From positions 1-22,566 of the forward strand of contig JBDTUE010000043.1 in NCBI GenBank assembly GCA_040007895.1: a stretch of 22,566 nt of DNA, read 5' to 3'. The notes under the pieces were generated by a model, which was not told where the DNA came from, ran no database searches, and saw only the letters and a list, made by a program, of their open reading frames with translations. Positions 18,601 to 20,177 of the stretch are shown piece after piece; the stretch's first letter is position 1, and each line of letters starts with the position of its first letter. This DNA comes from JADJLQ01 sp040007895. Its GTDB lineage: Bacteria; Bacteroidota; Bacteroidia; Chitinophagales; Saprospiraceae. Position numbers and translations under genes: made by a program.

Positions 18601-19996
18601 CTGTTCCACTTATTTATTATTGCAAGACAACGGAGGTCAGCCAGGCGGAACATGCACTGACACTTCTGCTGCATTGGCATCTATCACTGGTAGATTATAT
18701 ACCGAAAACCAAGAAGGAGTAGAATTTAGTAATGTGGAAATCAATGGACTAAACTCATTAGTAACTCCGGGCTTTAAAACCTTATCTGATGGAAGGTATT
18801 CATTTAATAGTATACCAATGAGTTCAGCAAAGAGTATAAGTGCATCGAGAGATGATAACCCTATGAATGGTGTATCTACCCTTGACCTTGTTTTGATACA
18901 AAAGCAGGTGTTGGGAACAGAGAAATTAAAATCTCCATATTATATGATCGCTGCAGATGTAAATTCAGACGATGACATTGATGTAGTGGACCTGGTGGAG
19001 TTACGTAAATTGATACTGGGGATATATGATAAATTGCCAAATTCTCCGAGTTGGAAGTTTATACCAAAATCATATGTATTCCAAAATACCGAAAATCCAT
19101 GGAAGTATCCGTCAGAGGATAAATTTGAAAATATAATTCCTAAATCTGCCGGAAATATGGTAAGTGATTTTATAGGTATAAAGATCGGTGATGTGAATAA
19201 TAGTGCTCAAGCTCATAGCCTGATGGGTACGGAGGTGAGAAATAATGAAACAGGATTAATCTTTGAAGTAGAAGATCAGCTGTTTAAGACAGGAGATTTG
19301 ATTTCTGTTCCATTCAGATCACCCAATTTTAAAGGAATTACAGGATTTCAAGGAACGTTACAATGTACGATGTACAACGGACAACGTAACGAATCTACAT
19401 CGTACATCGTACATCGTACGTTGGACATTAATCCCGGATTGCTCAAAGTCAACAACCAAAACTTTGGTACTCGTTGGGAGCAAGAAGGGCTGATCACGAT
19501 GAGCTGGAATACAAATACCAGTATTGATCTTAAAGACGATGAAGTATTATTCACAATGAACTTTATAGCCAAAGCATCCGGTAGATTATCAGAAGTACTT
19601 CGTATTGGTTCACAAAAAACAGTTGCTGAATCGTATGAAGGCAAAGGAGAGTTGGGTAATCTGAGTATTCGATTCATTGGAAAGAATGGTAAAGAGATCG
19701 CAGGTAAATCAGAATTATTCCAAAACTATCCCAATCCATTTGATCAGAGGACGGTGATTGGTTTCAATATTGCACAAAACATGCGTGGGGTTTTAAAAAT
19801 TACAGATATTACCGGCAGATCTATTAAAGTAATAGAACAAGCCTGGACGAAAGGATATCATGAAGTGTGGTTTGATAGAAATGAAATTCATGCTACAGGA
19901 ATATTATACTACAGTTTTGAAAGCCTGCCTACCGGAGCGACAGCGCAGGCAGGAAAGAACTTCAAAGCAGTGAGGAAAATGGTGATAGTAGATTAA
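635..19996 (+). CDS. giant multidomain T9SS-secreted surface protein (adhesin/scaffold-like), 6453 aa
   Basis: The frame is open for more than 19 kb and ends in TAA at 19994-19996. I chose ATG 635 over the in-frame TTG at 620 because it gives a normal signal peptide: MLRYSFDVKNSLRF, then a hydrophobic core (FTAALVGIIGITWFVSAA), then a charged stretch. Residues about 40-2250 are repeated DUF11-like beta-sandwich units with a Cys at module boundaries. One has a calcium-loop-like DANLNDSLDPGE at about 1712. A PKD-like domain follows (about 2256-2315), then SprB-like and related modules (about 2330-3955), DUF11 units at 3958, 4136 and 4726, a HYR-like triplet at 4316-4565 and further HYR-like units. 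A Cys/Trp/Tyr-rich module lies at about 5272-5580, a dockerin-like domain at 6073-6190, a cohesin-like domain at 6208-6348 and a T9SS type-A sorting tail at 6360-6453. Cys is frequent for a secreted bacterial protein (nine in the first ~345 residues). No catalytic domain is recognised. By family, a surface adhesin or matrix scaffold is likely; the ligand is unknown. Secretion and domain class are well supported, the exact role is not. Confidence 0.93.
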   Translation: MLRYSFDVKNSLRFTAALVGIIGITWFVSAAVKQENFRKLMMMDPCDVDLIEISLTDVTGLSGRPNYNNGQICSFADTVQYIVATPGLVCDLAAQVSLNFLEVQLPAGFEPGGYINVSGGVGGYTMADYSVTSLLPGGALINFNPNVKIDQSHAITITLTLLPNCKAIDLSPPIPTARLGFTRPNNSIGTVTRPGINPLVFYEPFLNILGVTITPSQNAIPGDTLCRQLSILNNGQFSSLNNFTFVDVFKHPYDTILSFEITPIENAIPGTPIDVLSSIVVNGDSLYLNIPASLYGGPNSAFEVDGGVQIRYCFVTACPAGENLSRLKANWGCDGMICQQAEATSQVNISFNGDPSIASSFAVLNPIDPCDGSPIQYCYKFWNEGSEIEPGEGVTKTMVVSYLPLAPCPYLNYTNFKFSLNGNPVVPTLVAPNQYAVPNIHIAVDTLVLKIDVLAVDLGLTPDCSFIPTIPPSTCYDPSIIVYYRDLCDKVESKQFYNSYSTSFPWGQPIINAEEELYELPSYCTPGRWVTRMFNQSGISSPFTEARDIIVFVRKEKCNPDLIDYINYEYSTDHLTYTPINIININSITDPDFYIITIPAVTLAAGDTLYFSYHIQLNGVNDDVRCEPGYQNCTIDNHNLIDIKFSYKNCYGQRWGQELDFPHDIKDYAVNPLGDPTYYRLYPCPGNEYIGYKYKHVYSGISCPKTRVYFIDKIVPKNGLQCAVANTASTMQAFEAWAQGVVTTDFSTSVIPSIAGDTFVVRINGGLIENSDPAELLTFAFTMSSNCCPENGFGPQYTHNFQVIYECDDEMDNNCFSFVRSCDNVTWDSPCAIDHPVPYCHDVCLSTTSLDLIRATGGPEDKMPANIGLPCDIFNMYATGEISINGDYDPNCQSLEIILPKNLPPCDTFERVYVDVTPGPYLEYAGDAGFYFTDNGTGSSGCVNPSGILISTLPGGIIRFDVTACITDLTLVGFDDILDFYANWRVKPSAEDLTCAEDFVLNYKMSVTFNAVFKSGKPVSKCFPQKKDANYKVGSYEAELFSTIQYLPECKITGNVIMNDVCHHGKIFEDTRPPFILDSIVLSISSGGISFNNDLLSTLFVKGLSGPKAIDIDPLSVLVYKTDQGTQVVFTNPGTWPEEIGGQSEFDDSLFCLKYNLAFKECYDFTNDVEITSRVYYQGNGGCGPYVLETTEGATAENEPSAVLQSLSTSTVIASSDTVCWDIRVVKSSSATYTYTVFQIPAPLTLLYVSDITVDPNHPLMVMPLGGGNYWIQNDKVSFRSLRICALYTNCDNQEITVQTGWACNNYPDDPLTGSYGTKGLCPPDSKVLKVERAPSAMQVALTQQPLGPVDLCDTLTFELQIKNPSQGPNFSQVLNLYIPGPGLTLVPGTTCIAHPDTVLSQAGPGTYVVVPDPVFSGTSTFGDIYQIDFSTLGGLVPSLFNGGMVPVLPGVSTPENNRNKIRVKFKVISSCEFISGSRIYSRIEAVDRCGALLTDQNEASELIAINGLDPRNFNRNLITILPNTLGACSGSQQLTINIETAPGDVQLDEYICITLPTEFAYIPNSAQPINPMSWDLTSPDSIPLGGGLTRYCWPLPVGTPPGVLAFTVNVNIALDAACGDFIVQAFSSASDTARCKTAPPGADACLLSIQTSPEATQVITIFPSFELRPDRFKAEINCGKDDLSVTADIAFTNLGTTIAPGNDVIIEFFFDANLNDSLDPGEVKHTVNYAGGAFSNQTITLEDIQFNIPFNMVCPLYVSIGGQSCSCISEPALLSDIMTMDICSNNPPVCDHTNLDLLCSPLPAGIGQFLEFSSVEDPSLQYLSGIGTEQVIFNGPAGTYNYTVTLHLGTCEITSTCAVSVLDCPCSFDLTALTGPCDINDVFDINVLIQNLTNTGNTYDVLVNGLVVVDDQPYPPLPADADNITIPGFSGPGPFTVLVRDNGDATCFQSVEVIGQDCTQDNCVITLTPYVSQCDPNSGTAKVVAWLIYNNVTGSQYTVAIDGNPATTFNYPTLPSGSTLIDLGSHALGTIHTFVIQDIISGSACQAVVQFQLPLTCSEQECPEECKVILQDATVCVGDTLLCDPTFKVCVQQICQQSAPLCPGPLTNRQIIGWRYKLNGGAWMEVMFDPSCIPDDKCVFTKKECLDSINKRLARFCMPICYYDRVDNATLIQRSTCISPFVSTEGNIKGEGPLIISFPKLGLLCCGQQLEAEVILYEPVRKMTSTLPFFYSNEQGMNCPDGSVPRTTDNIIDHCENDVIYRWTTTGGGIIINQSTDSAYFRWDQPGMYEVCLELINPLGPDCVPIKYCKTVTVTSDNLNASLFIDQPQDCADQTGTVTINFEEPADIASILVCDENGEVLNKDKGFFGKPYFGIHLFDDCGRFFTIIELLICRLTWCEDINNEIIPYPCEGTEMTVTGIQLIVSNATPKVPTLNKDSCLLDRIGFTGISKVGFLQYCISPVDPMDPDCINGAGTTFASFADLDGTTFELNNTEIDFVPDFPIPNIITIHVEDAGNGFFKISTTPQLPDEYFMLNFLTNLCDGWYPVFVLSNCVANSLTIDLKPGCYVAKVKGKCGDTASYDFCVNEAPNGIVHIDKSIVDATDCMSNNGQLNVTVSTNGVIDSLALCGPNGLRVSYNAGNSSTKVNTQFLDLGVGAYVFKAYTRCGNDSMLFNIQSGKDSAIIDSLILYQYTSCIANDAFAQWKVIASSPIDSLVICGPQGYRNSMTSVVSGQHFSIGPPLLFGSYIIKLYTNCYYTEESFIINQPVPAAVMEVACKPEAPLTCDALGRLCLDISYFPGGLFSPDSIIVDGPSPIFFTDRSGNNNPCYGPLPPGTYEVTVFNWDICNNQTLTCIIPESNNQVEVIATSTPQIPCETLYPDSIVYFKVSYSSIPPALAVTRIDWIKDGVVVLTDLTPGGGMDSIQVNNGLTTPGIWCAVIYTGVGASCPKDTVCIIVSQEPCPPDCEITIDTFGIKEHIDCNGPETFDVQVKVCFSGTLVDDTLDFESINAFGQSSTAGYMVSLNDGPNKLSDFTQFIPNHQLCDTLIFSGLKAGIQYYLNIDFGILIDQSYDGVYDNFESQFCFGEKQFSLDTTPQLDYTLEVETLPSPCANMDGKATVVKVSALGLDYDPNNFTYIWKRGFTVLPCTSPECTGLIPGDYTVQISDANGCKDGTTVVTIFPTDGMKICPLSILSGNNCGDCDGEIVMPGTDIYPGVNYVIRDGEGNLIEPEVSPNIYIGLCPGNYTIYTYLAGANSCVGVCDTFIPVSNDGLLIELTSLAGSPCLPDDGRIIATAVGSTPPYNFNLFTLAGTPLSSILNDPDGVVTFTGLAPGEYKVVVSSPSGGGTCMNMADLVLKPNEIIITVDDIVLKGISCFGANDGVITINDLLQNGEVLYVKGPLPSIGILAAFNSGSGSPYQISGLSPGTYQLLITAGAGVFACQKLIEVTIPPLDPVESEIIITTPTICGLNNGNILVIPSGGTGPYQIVWDNPALIGFNPAGLGIGQYGYTIIDNNGCSSQGEAEIFIQGCSDPCPVITVEIAVVEPQCGSANGNALVTVSNDADNYNYLWSTGETTREINNLSAGIYQVIVTSKNRPECSTVKDVYIGEIDGPLLHLTAIPLDCNDPGGDAGVSVNVIIPIGQYTYTLSIDGNVVETDVPSQFKDFKLLQGPGKYCLTLTDENGCHDFACVDVGIIGDLDIEATASQFSGCINATGRINITVSGGVGPYSYYLNGQFQSTAFNTSININNLAGGEYLIEVTDVHGCRGLDTTIILTGGGLMINPGDWTNSSAFCSGDLGKIIYTSSTTDNSITYYLYRTGGNIPIDSVNASLSKVFSVPEGGYWVKCVDVNGCIDVLGNLLITAPDPLDFYVWYNDPTCTGENEGKNGLINIIDIVSNYNEDDLVFEIIKSADTIRGQRELDHLAPGTYEIRVCYSDDYDVLCCKSRVVTLQDPGCRFDLALRKIIDSGYYAGPFGFGDTVKFSIQLFNQGTFPVSSMHVVDYLPEGMEFIAGLNPNWDDTDPLNPVYHWGGKTLFENESDTIFIYLKLKIPQVFSPASFVNQAEISYAEDDQGIDRSNDDIDNIMDSDPNNNGGGLAGSEADNEIDGDGTGDPGSIYKITDQDNADPAFIDIVDLALSKYVNTLYHGGPYRIGDTVKFDIKIFNQGIIPFDSIEVIDYLGGGLEFLADLNPGWDGSLIPDRPVYHWGGDTLYFSEEDTISIYVRVKGPSGVNPYLNRSEIQYGRDTTGNDDPGRDGDSNWNNNPDDDGGGVPGGASDDEVKGDGSGGPGMDDPALDEDDEDPAFLEVCGDVVCPPDTLVTCIALLPAIDTNQVIAGSVIHISNVIDSVSLLDSICINQKIIYRIYEATNTCTNINRCIQIIIIRDTIIPDIVCPNDTIVDCTALVPLLNVNLVRGTDNCFGTVLIDFVKDSVSAIDSVCINQKVIYRKYLGVDDCMNSNTCTQKITVRDTINPVLTCPKDTLVTCTALIPAPDASLVTGIDNCLGNLLMAFIKDSTSVVDSMCINQKVIYRKYSGVDDCNNSSICFQKITVKDTIPPVIPDPGNIDTVECGDIFDLVFPIASDNCGGFIPVHSVFSIKDSTCPGNYTLLMVFTASDSCGNTTVFRDSIIKIDTINPSITCPPGPDTILIACGSEFPLPYTSLDSFLHYGGSVFDKCCVDSVQFSSHSQVVLDGDFIIITNTYTIKDCCSHGDSCIQIFKSPLCFLDLALKKEVDGPEPFPAMVGGNVPFKITVYNQFFIPSDSIKVIDYLPSIGSTVITPGWTNNGDGTACITLSRANGLLPSTGLVFNDSIVIYFTIKLGLDVSMAVSSNTAEIFSAQDTFHHYLTDIDSDPDGILGNDPTIDNIVDQLPPIDEDDEDPALFFICSELVCTGHINASMDEDCGKCFVAADFLQGLLLPDEYYTIELFDPSGKKLQGNCVDRSWLGYTLTYKVTSKAPCQVNSCWGTLTLEDKMPPFLGPIIDTVTCFELNQFLSRSYKVPDNCSDSAIVDIVSESFTDYGCDSVLLQGVVHRLLIASDIWGNTGSLNQTIYVRKISLDSIWCARDTTIDCSLDVVNGVSIKDPSRSGAPHVIINGEAVSLWPNNVSCKLEVIYRDEVFALCGKSYKILRQWYFNDWCTGRDSICRQWIQVIDRTIPQIRDTVLPVYYSSPHDCGQYVDIPLLSATDCNTTSQSYVFKYVEEGVLRVRSGNLPATHIWLPVGNDTIEVSVLDACNNLSKGKIYIRVQDNTPPTPVCDEYTQVTVDPTSCWSSVAAKDLDNGSHDNCCNILHFAVASMESISYWTNYWNTAIEKEVGTTAYWQRKPQYDSAIVEWINCYVFADSIHLTECGTKQVVLRVYEACGVPLYDPHVFPCSNHAWFCYNSPVNFGLFRADFNFNWFDPAGTKSCDYRPDLGSAERLMARYVSYSMKGYFNPKFYGATQNDPCSVPFYFPQLPTPGRITNDGLVPGTYCSKRLYNDCMVNVLVDDKQAPVVDHLEDVIVYCDNAPEWANYPDCDSHGEYYNAGTWPGELNYKNIVYGYYGGGTKYDVHLGAGDHNDPQACEENKGWAPIYCKSWLYLDSFSVPLGDRAGPINPLDYFETPVLIDKKRPLNHVLKANEFTFTDNCALNDATLKHIDNGTINGCSEGWIQRIWTIEDQCGNKVTATQKVIVKHRSDFEVLFPRDTTMTCDFLNRTDTSVIGAGSPKIFDDECEQIGLNYKDEIFTIVVGAEGGNPLGNSACYKIVRTWTLIDWCIYDPNQHDRNPDVIVDDRHRANSTNRSCVYRYLKDNNDGYMKYIQIIKVIDEIRPKLTCTDQTICIEKDCTTSVNIPLKATDNCSDVIRFRVDMTRPDGTHDIRSDITAITGSNFSPGLYSIQVIAKDQCGNEDTCGMNLTIVDCKKPTPYCLNGIATVVMPGTGSIQIWAKDFDKGSSDNCTSSDKLKFSFSKDPLDANKTLTCANILNGKEQSVQVEIWVTDEAGKQDFCSTYLLLQDNGGQPGGTCTDTSAALASITGRLYTENQEGVEFSNVEINGLNSLVTPGFKTLSDGRYSFNSIPMSSAKSISASRDDNPMNGVSTLDLVLIQKQVLGTEKLKSPYYMIAADVNSDDDIDVVDLVELRKLILGIYDKLPNSPSWKFIPKSYVFQNTENPWKYPSEDKFENIIPKSAGNMVSDFIGIKIGDVNNSAQAHSLMGTEVRNNETGLIFEVEDQLFKTGDLISVPFRSPNFKGITGFQGTLQCTMYNGQRNESTSYIVHRTLDINPGLLKVNNQNFGTRWEQEGLITMSWNTNTSIDLKDDEVLFTMNFIAKASGRLSEVLRIGSQKTVAESYEGKGELGNLSIRFIGKNGKEIAGKSELFQNYPNPFDQRTVIGFNIAQNMRGVLKITDITGRSIKVIEQAWTKGYHEVWFDRNEIHATGILYYSFESLPTGATAQAGKNFKAVRKMVIVD
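7400..7590 (+). other. PKD-like domain in the giant protein
   Basis: Residues about 2256-2315 run from CENDVIYRW through a Gly-rich turn (TTTGGG) and FRWDQPGMYEVCLELINP to a Cys-containing final strand. The order W...GG...W-x-x-x-G-x-Y-x-V is typical of PKD-like Ig-fold domains in Bacteroidota surface proteins, which act as spacers or binding modules. The flanking Cys residues may form a disulfide. The boundaries are approximate. Confidence 0.5.
8450..8940 (+). repeat. two tandem ~90-residue modules in the giant protein
   Basis: Units beginning at Cys2606 and Cys2696, exactly 90 residues apart, share a pattern. An N-terminal Cys is followed by a G/A-x-x-x-V strand, then IDSLALCGPNG or IDSLVICGPQG, and later a YTRCGND / YTNCYYT segment. 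A more diverged relative begins at Cys2332 (nt 7628) with IASILVCDENG. They resemble SprB-type beta repeats in length and glycine placement but carry a distinctive internal Cys. I cannot assign them to a named family with certainty. Confidence 0.5.
9968..12490 (+). repeat. array of SprB-like repeats in the giant protein
   Basis: Residues about 3112-3950 hold successive units of about 75-90 residues, each opening with a Cys shortly before a small-residue/Gly motif and ending in a Gly-x-Tyr strand plus a D-x-x-G-C turn. Unit starts are visible at Cys3112, 3286, 3377, 3469, 3550 and 3713. Examples are CFGANDGVITI, CGLNNGNILVIPSGG, CGSANGNALVTVS and CINATGRINITVSGG. The end pattern recurs as AGIYQVIVT, GGEYLIEVTDVHGC and GQYGYTIIDNNGC. 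This matches the SprB repeat (known from the Flavobacterium gliding adhesin SprB) and related surface proteins. Copies are diverged at the DNA level, implying an old expansion. Confidence 0.65.
12506..13039 (+). repeat. DUF11 unit 1 with Asp-rich tail
   Basis: Residues 3958-4135 begin CRFDLALRKIID and contain GDTVKFSIQLFNQGT, VVDYLPEGMEF and a final NQAEISYAED, the standard order of the DUF11 beta-sandwich. A tail rich in Asp, Asn and Gly follows (for example DSDPNNNGGGLAGSEAD), ending in DPAFIDI. DUF11 units are extracellular structural repeats. The tail resembles calcium-binding linkers, but binding is inferred. Confidence 0.75.
13040..13579 (+). repeat. DUF11 unit 2 with Asp-rich tail
   Basis: Residues 4136-4315 begin VDLALSKYVNTLYHGGPY and repeat unit 1 closely: GDTVKFDIKIFNQG, VIDYLGGGLEF, PVYHWGGDTL, then an acidic tail with DDDGGGVPGGASDDE and DEDDEDPAFLEV. 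The shared PVYHWGG and GGxxGG tail motifs point to duplication with unit 1. Confidence 0.75.
13580..14308 (+). repeat. three tandem HYR-like units, ~80-84 residues each
   Basis: Units start at Cys4316, Cys4396 and Cys4480 with CPPDTLVTC, CPNDTIVDC and CPKDTLVTC. Each continues to SICINQKIIYR / SVCINQKVIYRKY / SMCINQKVIYRKY and ends in an RDT or KDT segment followed by a Pro-containing linker. The opening CPxDT and the closing D-T-x-x-P are typical of HYR-type Ig folds. Units 2 and 3 share an identical 24-base DNA block (13958-13981 and 14210-14233), and unit 1 has a variant at 13706. This indicates more recent duplication or gene conversion than elsewhere in the gene. Confidence 0.7.
14810..15301 (+). 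repeat. DUF11 unit 3 with Asp-rich tail
   Basis: Residues 4726-4889 begin CFLDLALKKEVDG and contain GGNVPFKITVYNQF, KVIDYLPSIGS and SNTAEIFSAQD, then an acidic tail (DIDSDPDG and IDEDDEDPALFF). It belongs with units 1 and 2 but is separated from them by the HYR-like block, so the HYR block appears to interrupt a former DUF11 series, or the unit was copied past it. Confidence 0.7.
16448..17400 (+). other. large Cys- and aromatic-rich module of unknown function in the giant protein
   Basis: Residues about 5272-5590 differ from the Ig-like repeats around them. They are dense in Trp, Tyr, Phe and Cys, for example CWSSVAAKDLDNGSHDNCC, SYWTNYWNTA, HAWFCYNSPVNFG, FNFNWFDPAG, CDNAPEWANYPDCDSHGEYY and VYGYYGGGTKYDVHLGAGDH. 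A HYR-like border (DDKQAPVVDHLEDVIVYCDN) runs through the middle, so it may be a HYR unit with long insertions. No family is recognised. Because it is the least repeat-like part, it is a candidate ligand-binding head, which is inference. Confidence 0.45.
18851..19210 (+). other. dockerin-like domain near the C-terminus of the giant protein
   Basis: Residues 6073-6190 show two related segments with EF-hand-like loops: DDNPMNGVSTLDLVLIQKQV (6073 onward) and DVNSDDDIDVVDLVELRKLI (6108 onward). Both have the D-x-[N/D]-x-D...D[LV]V pattern and the following helix of type I dockerins. A Bacteroidota-style extension follows and ends in IGIKIGDVNNSA. Dockerins bind cohesins in a calcium-dependent way. 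Here the partner could be the cohesin-like domain that follows, in cis or between molecules; that is inference. Confidence 0.65.
19256..19681 (+). other. cohesin-like domain, interrupted by an in-frame repeat
   Basis: Residues about 6208-6348 (from LIFEVEDQLFKTGDLISVPF to NLSIRF) have the beta-sandwich pattern of cohesin-like domains found before T9SS tails: GDLISVPF, a GFQGTL strand, LDINPGLLKV, EGLITMSWN, DDEVLFTMNFIA and a final VAESY segment. The stretch CTMYNGQRNESTSYIVHRT (6244-6262) lies between two strands that I would expect to be almost continuous. It is encoded by a palindromic repeat described separately. Confidence 0.55.
19363..19423. repeat. palindromic heptamer repeat inserted in frame
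   Basis: TACATCG is repeated three times head to tail at 19396-19416 and followed by a decayed copy (TACGTTG, 19417-19423). An inverted copy lies upstream: ATGTACGATGTA at 19363-19374 is the exact reverse complement of 19396-19407 and also of 19403-19414. A second, shorter inverted pair (CGTTAC 19356-19361 with GTAACG 19386-19391) overlaps. Three heptamers equal 21 bases, so the seven-base unit read in triplets gives T-S-Y-I-V-H-R with no stop. The element adds about 19 residues without breaking the frame. It resembles dispersed palindromic repeats that invade coding regions; dispersal in this genome cannot be seen from one window. Confidence 0.75.
19712..19993 (+). other. T9SS type-A C-terminal sorting domain
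   Basis: Residues 6360-6453 begin ELFQNYPNPFDQRTVIGFNI and continue through a VLKITDITGR strand, KGYHEVWFDRNEIHATGILYY and a final KAVRKMVIVD. This is the standard order of the Por-secretion tail (TIGR04183-like) that directs cargo through the outer membrane and is usually removed by the PorU sortase with attachment to the surface. The stretch LPTGATAQAGKN before the last strand is unusually long and is encoded by an inverted repeat. Confidence 0.9.
19924..19953. repeat. GC-rich inverted repeat inside the sorting-domain coding sequence
   Basis: CCTGCCT at 19924-19930 pairs exactly with AGGCAGG at 19947-19953 across a 16-base spacer. The GC content is high for this gene. The stretch encodes most of SLPTGATAQAGK, which lies where T9SS tails normally have a short loop before the last strand. 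It appears to be a second in-frame palindromic insertion. Confidence 0.55.
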
Positions 19997-20005
19997 GTCA
20001 TTGGC

Positions 20006-20052
20006 TGAAGTCAAGTTTGAGGTGAAGCATAGAGGGAAAGCTCTTGACTTCA
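20006..20052. repeat. intergenic stem-loop 1 (10-bp arms)
   Basis: TGAAGTCAAG at 20006-20015 is the exact reverse complement of CTTGACTTCA at 20043-20052, ten bases after the giant-gene stop. The 27-base loop has no obvious further pairing and no T-run follows. It could stabilise the 3' end of the giant transcript or act as part of a bipartite terminator with the next stem-loop. Confidence 0.6.
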
Positions 20053-20079
20053 CGGGGTAAGCACAACATACATACGCTA

Positions 20080-20143
20080 AGAAGTCAAGATCTGTGCGCC
20101 AGGCAGAGCACAAACCTGACTTCTACTTTTAGATGGCTTTTTT
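20080..20143 (+). terminator. intergenic stem-loop 2 with downstream T-runs, probable terminator
   Basis: AGAAGTCA at 20080-20087 pairs exactly with TGACTTCT at 20117-20124. Inside the loop TGTGC (20092-20096) can pair with GCACA (20108-20112). T-runs follow at 20127-20130 and 20138-20143. The arms reuse the GAAGTCA motif of stem-loop 1 in the same order, so the spacer has four alternating copies. It probably ends transcription of the giant gene. Its last T-run overlaps an in-frame ATG at 20133, which argues for the later start (20178) of the next gene. Confidence 0.5.
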
Positions 20144-20177
20144 AATGACGGGAAGTTTATATATTTTTATAGCATTC

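Noticed and set aside
2758..19677. Many 60-140 residue open frames on the minus strand (for example 16256-16678, 18292-18609 and 13363-13665) and in other plus frames within the giant gene
   Set aside because: They are fully overlapped by a clearly coding frame with continuous domain content, are low-complexity or compositionally odd, and have no start signals or domains of their own.
20133..20177. ATG 20133 (or 20145) as the start of the second gene
   Set aside because: These starts overlap the T-run of the probable terminator and add a second hydrophobic stretch before the signal peptide that begins at ATG 20178.
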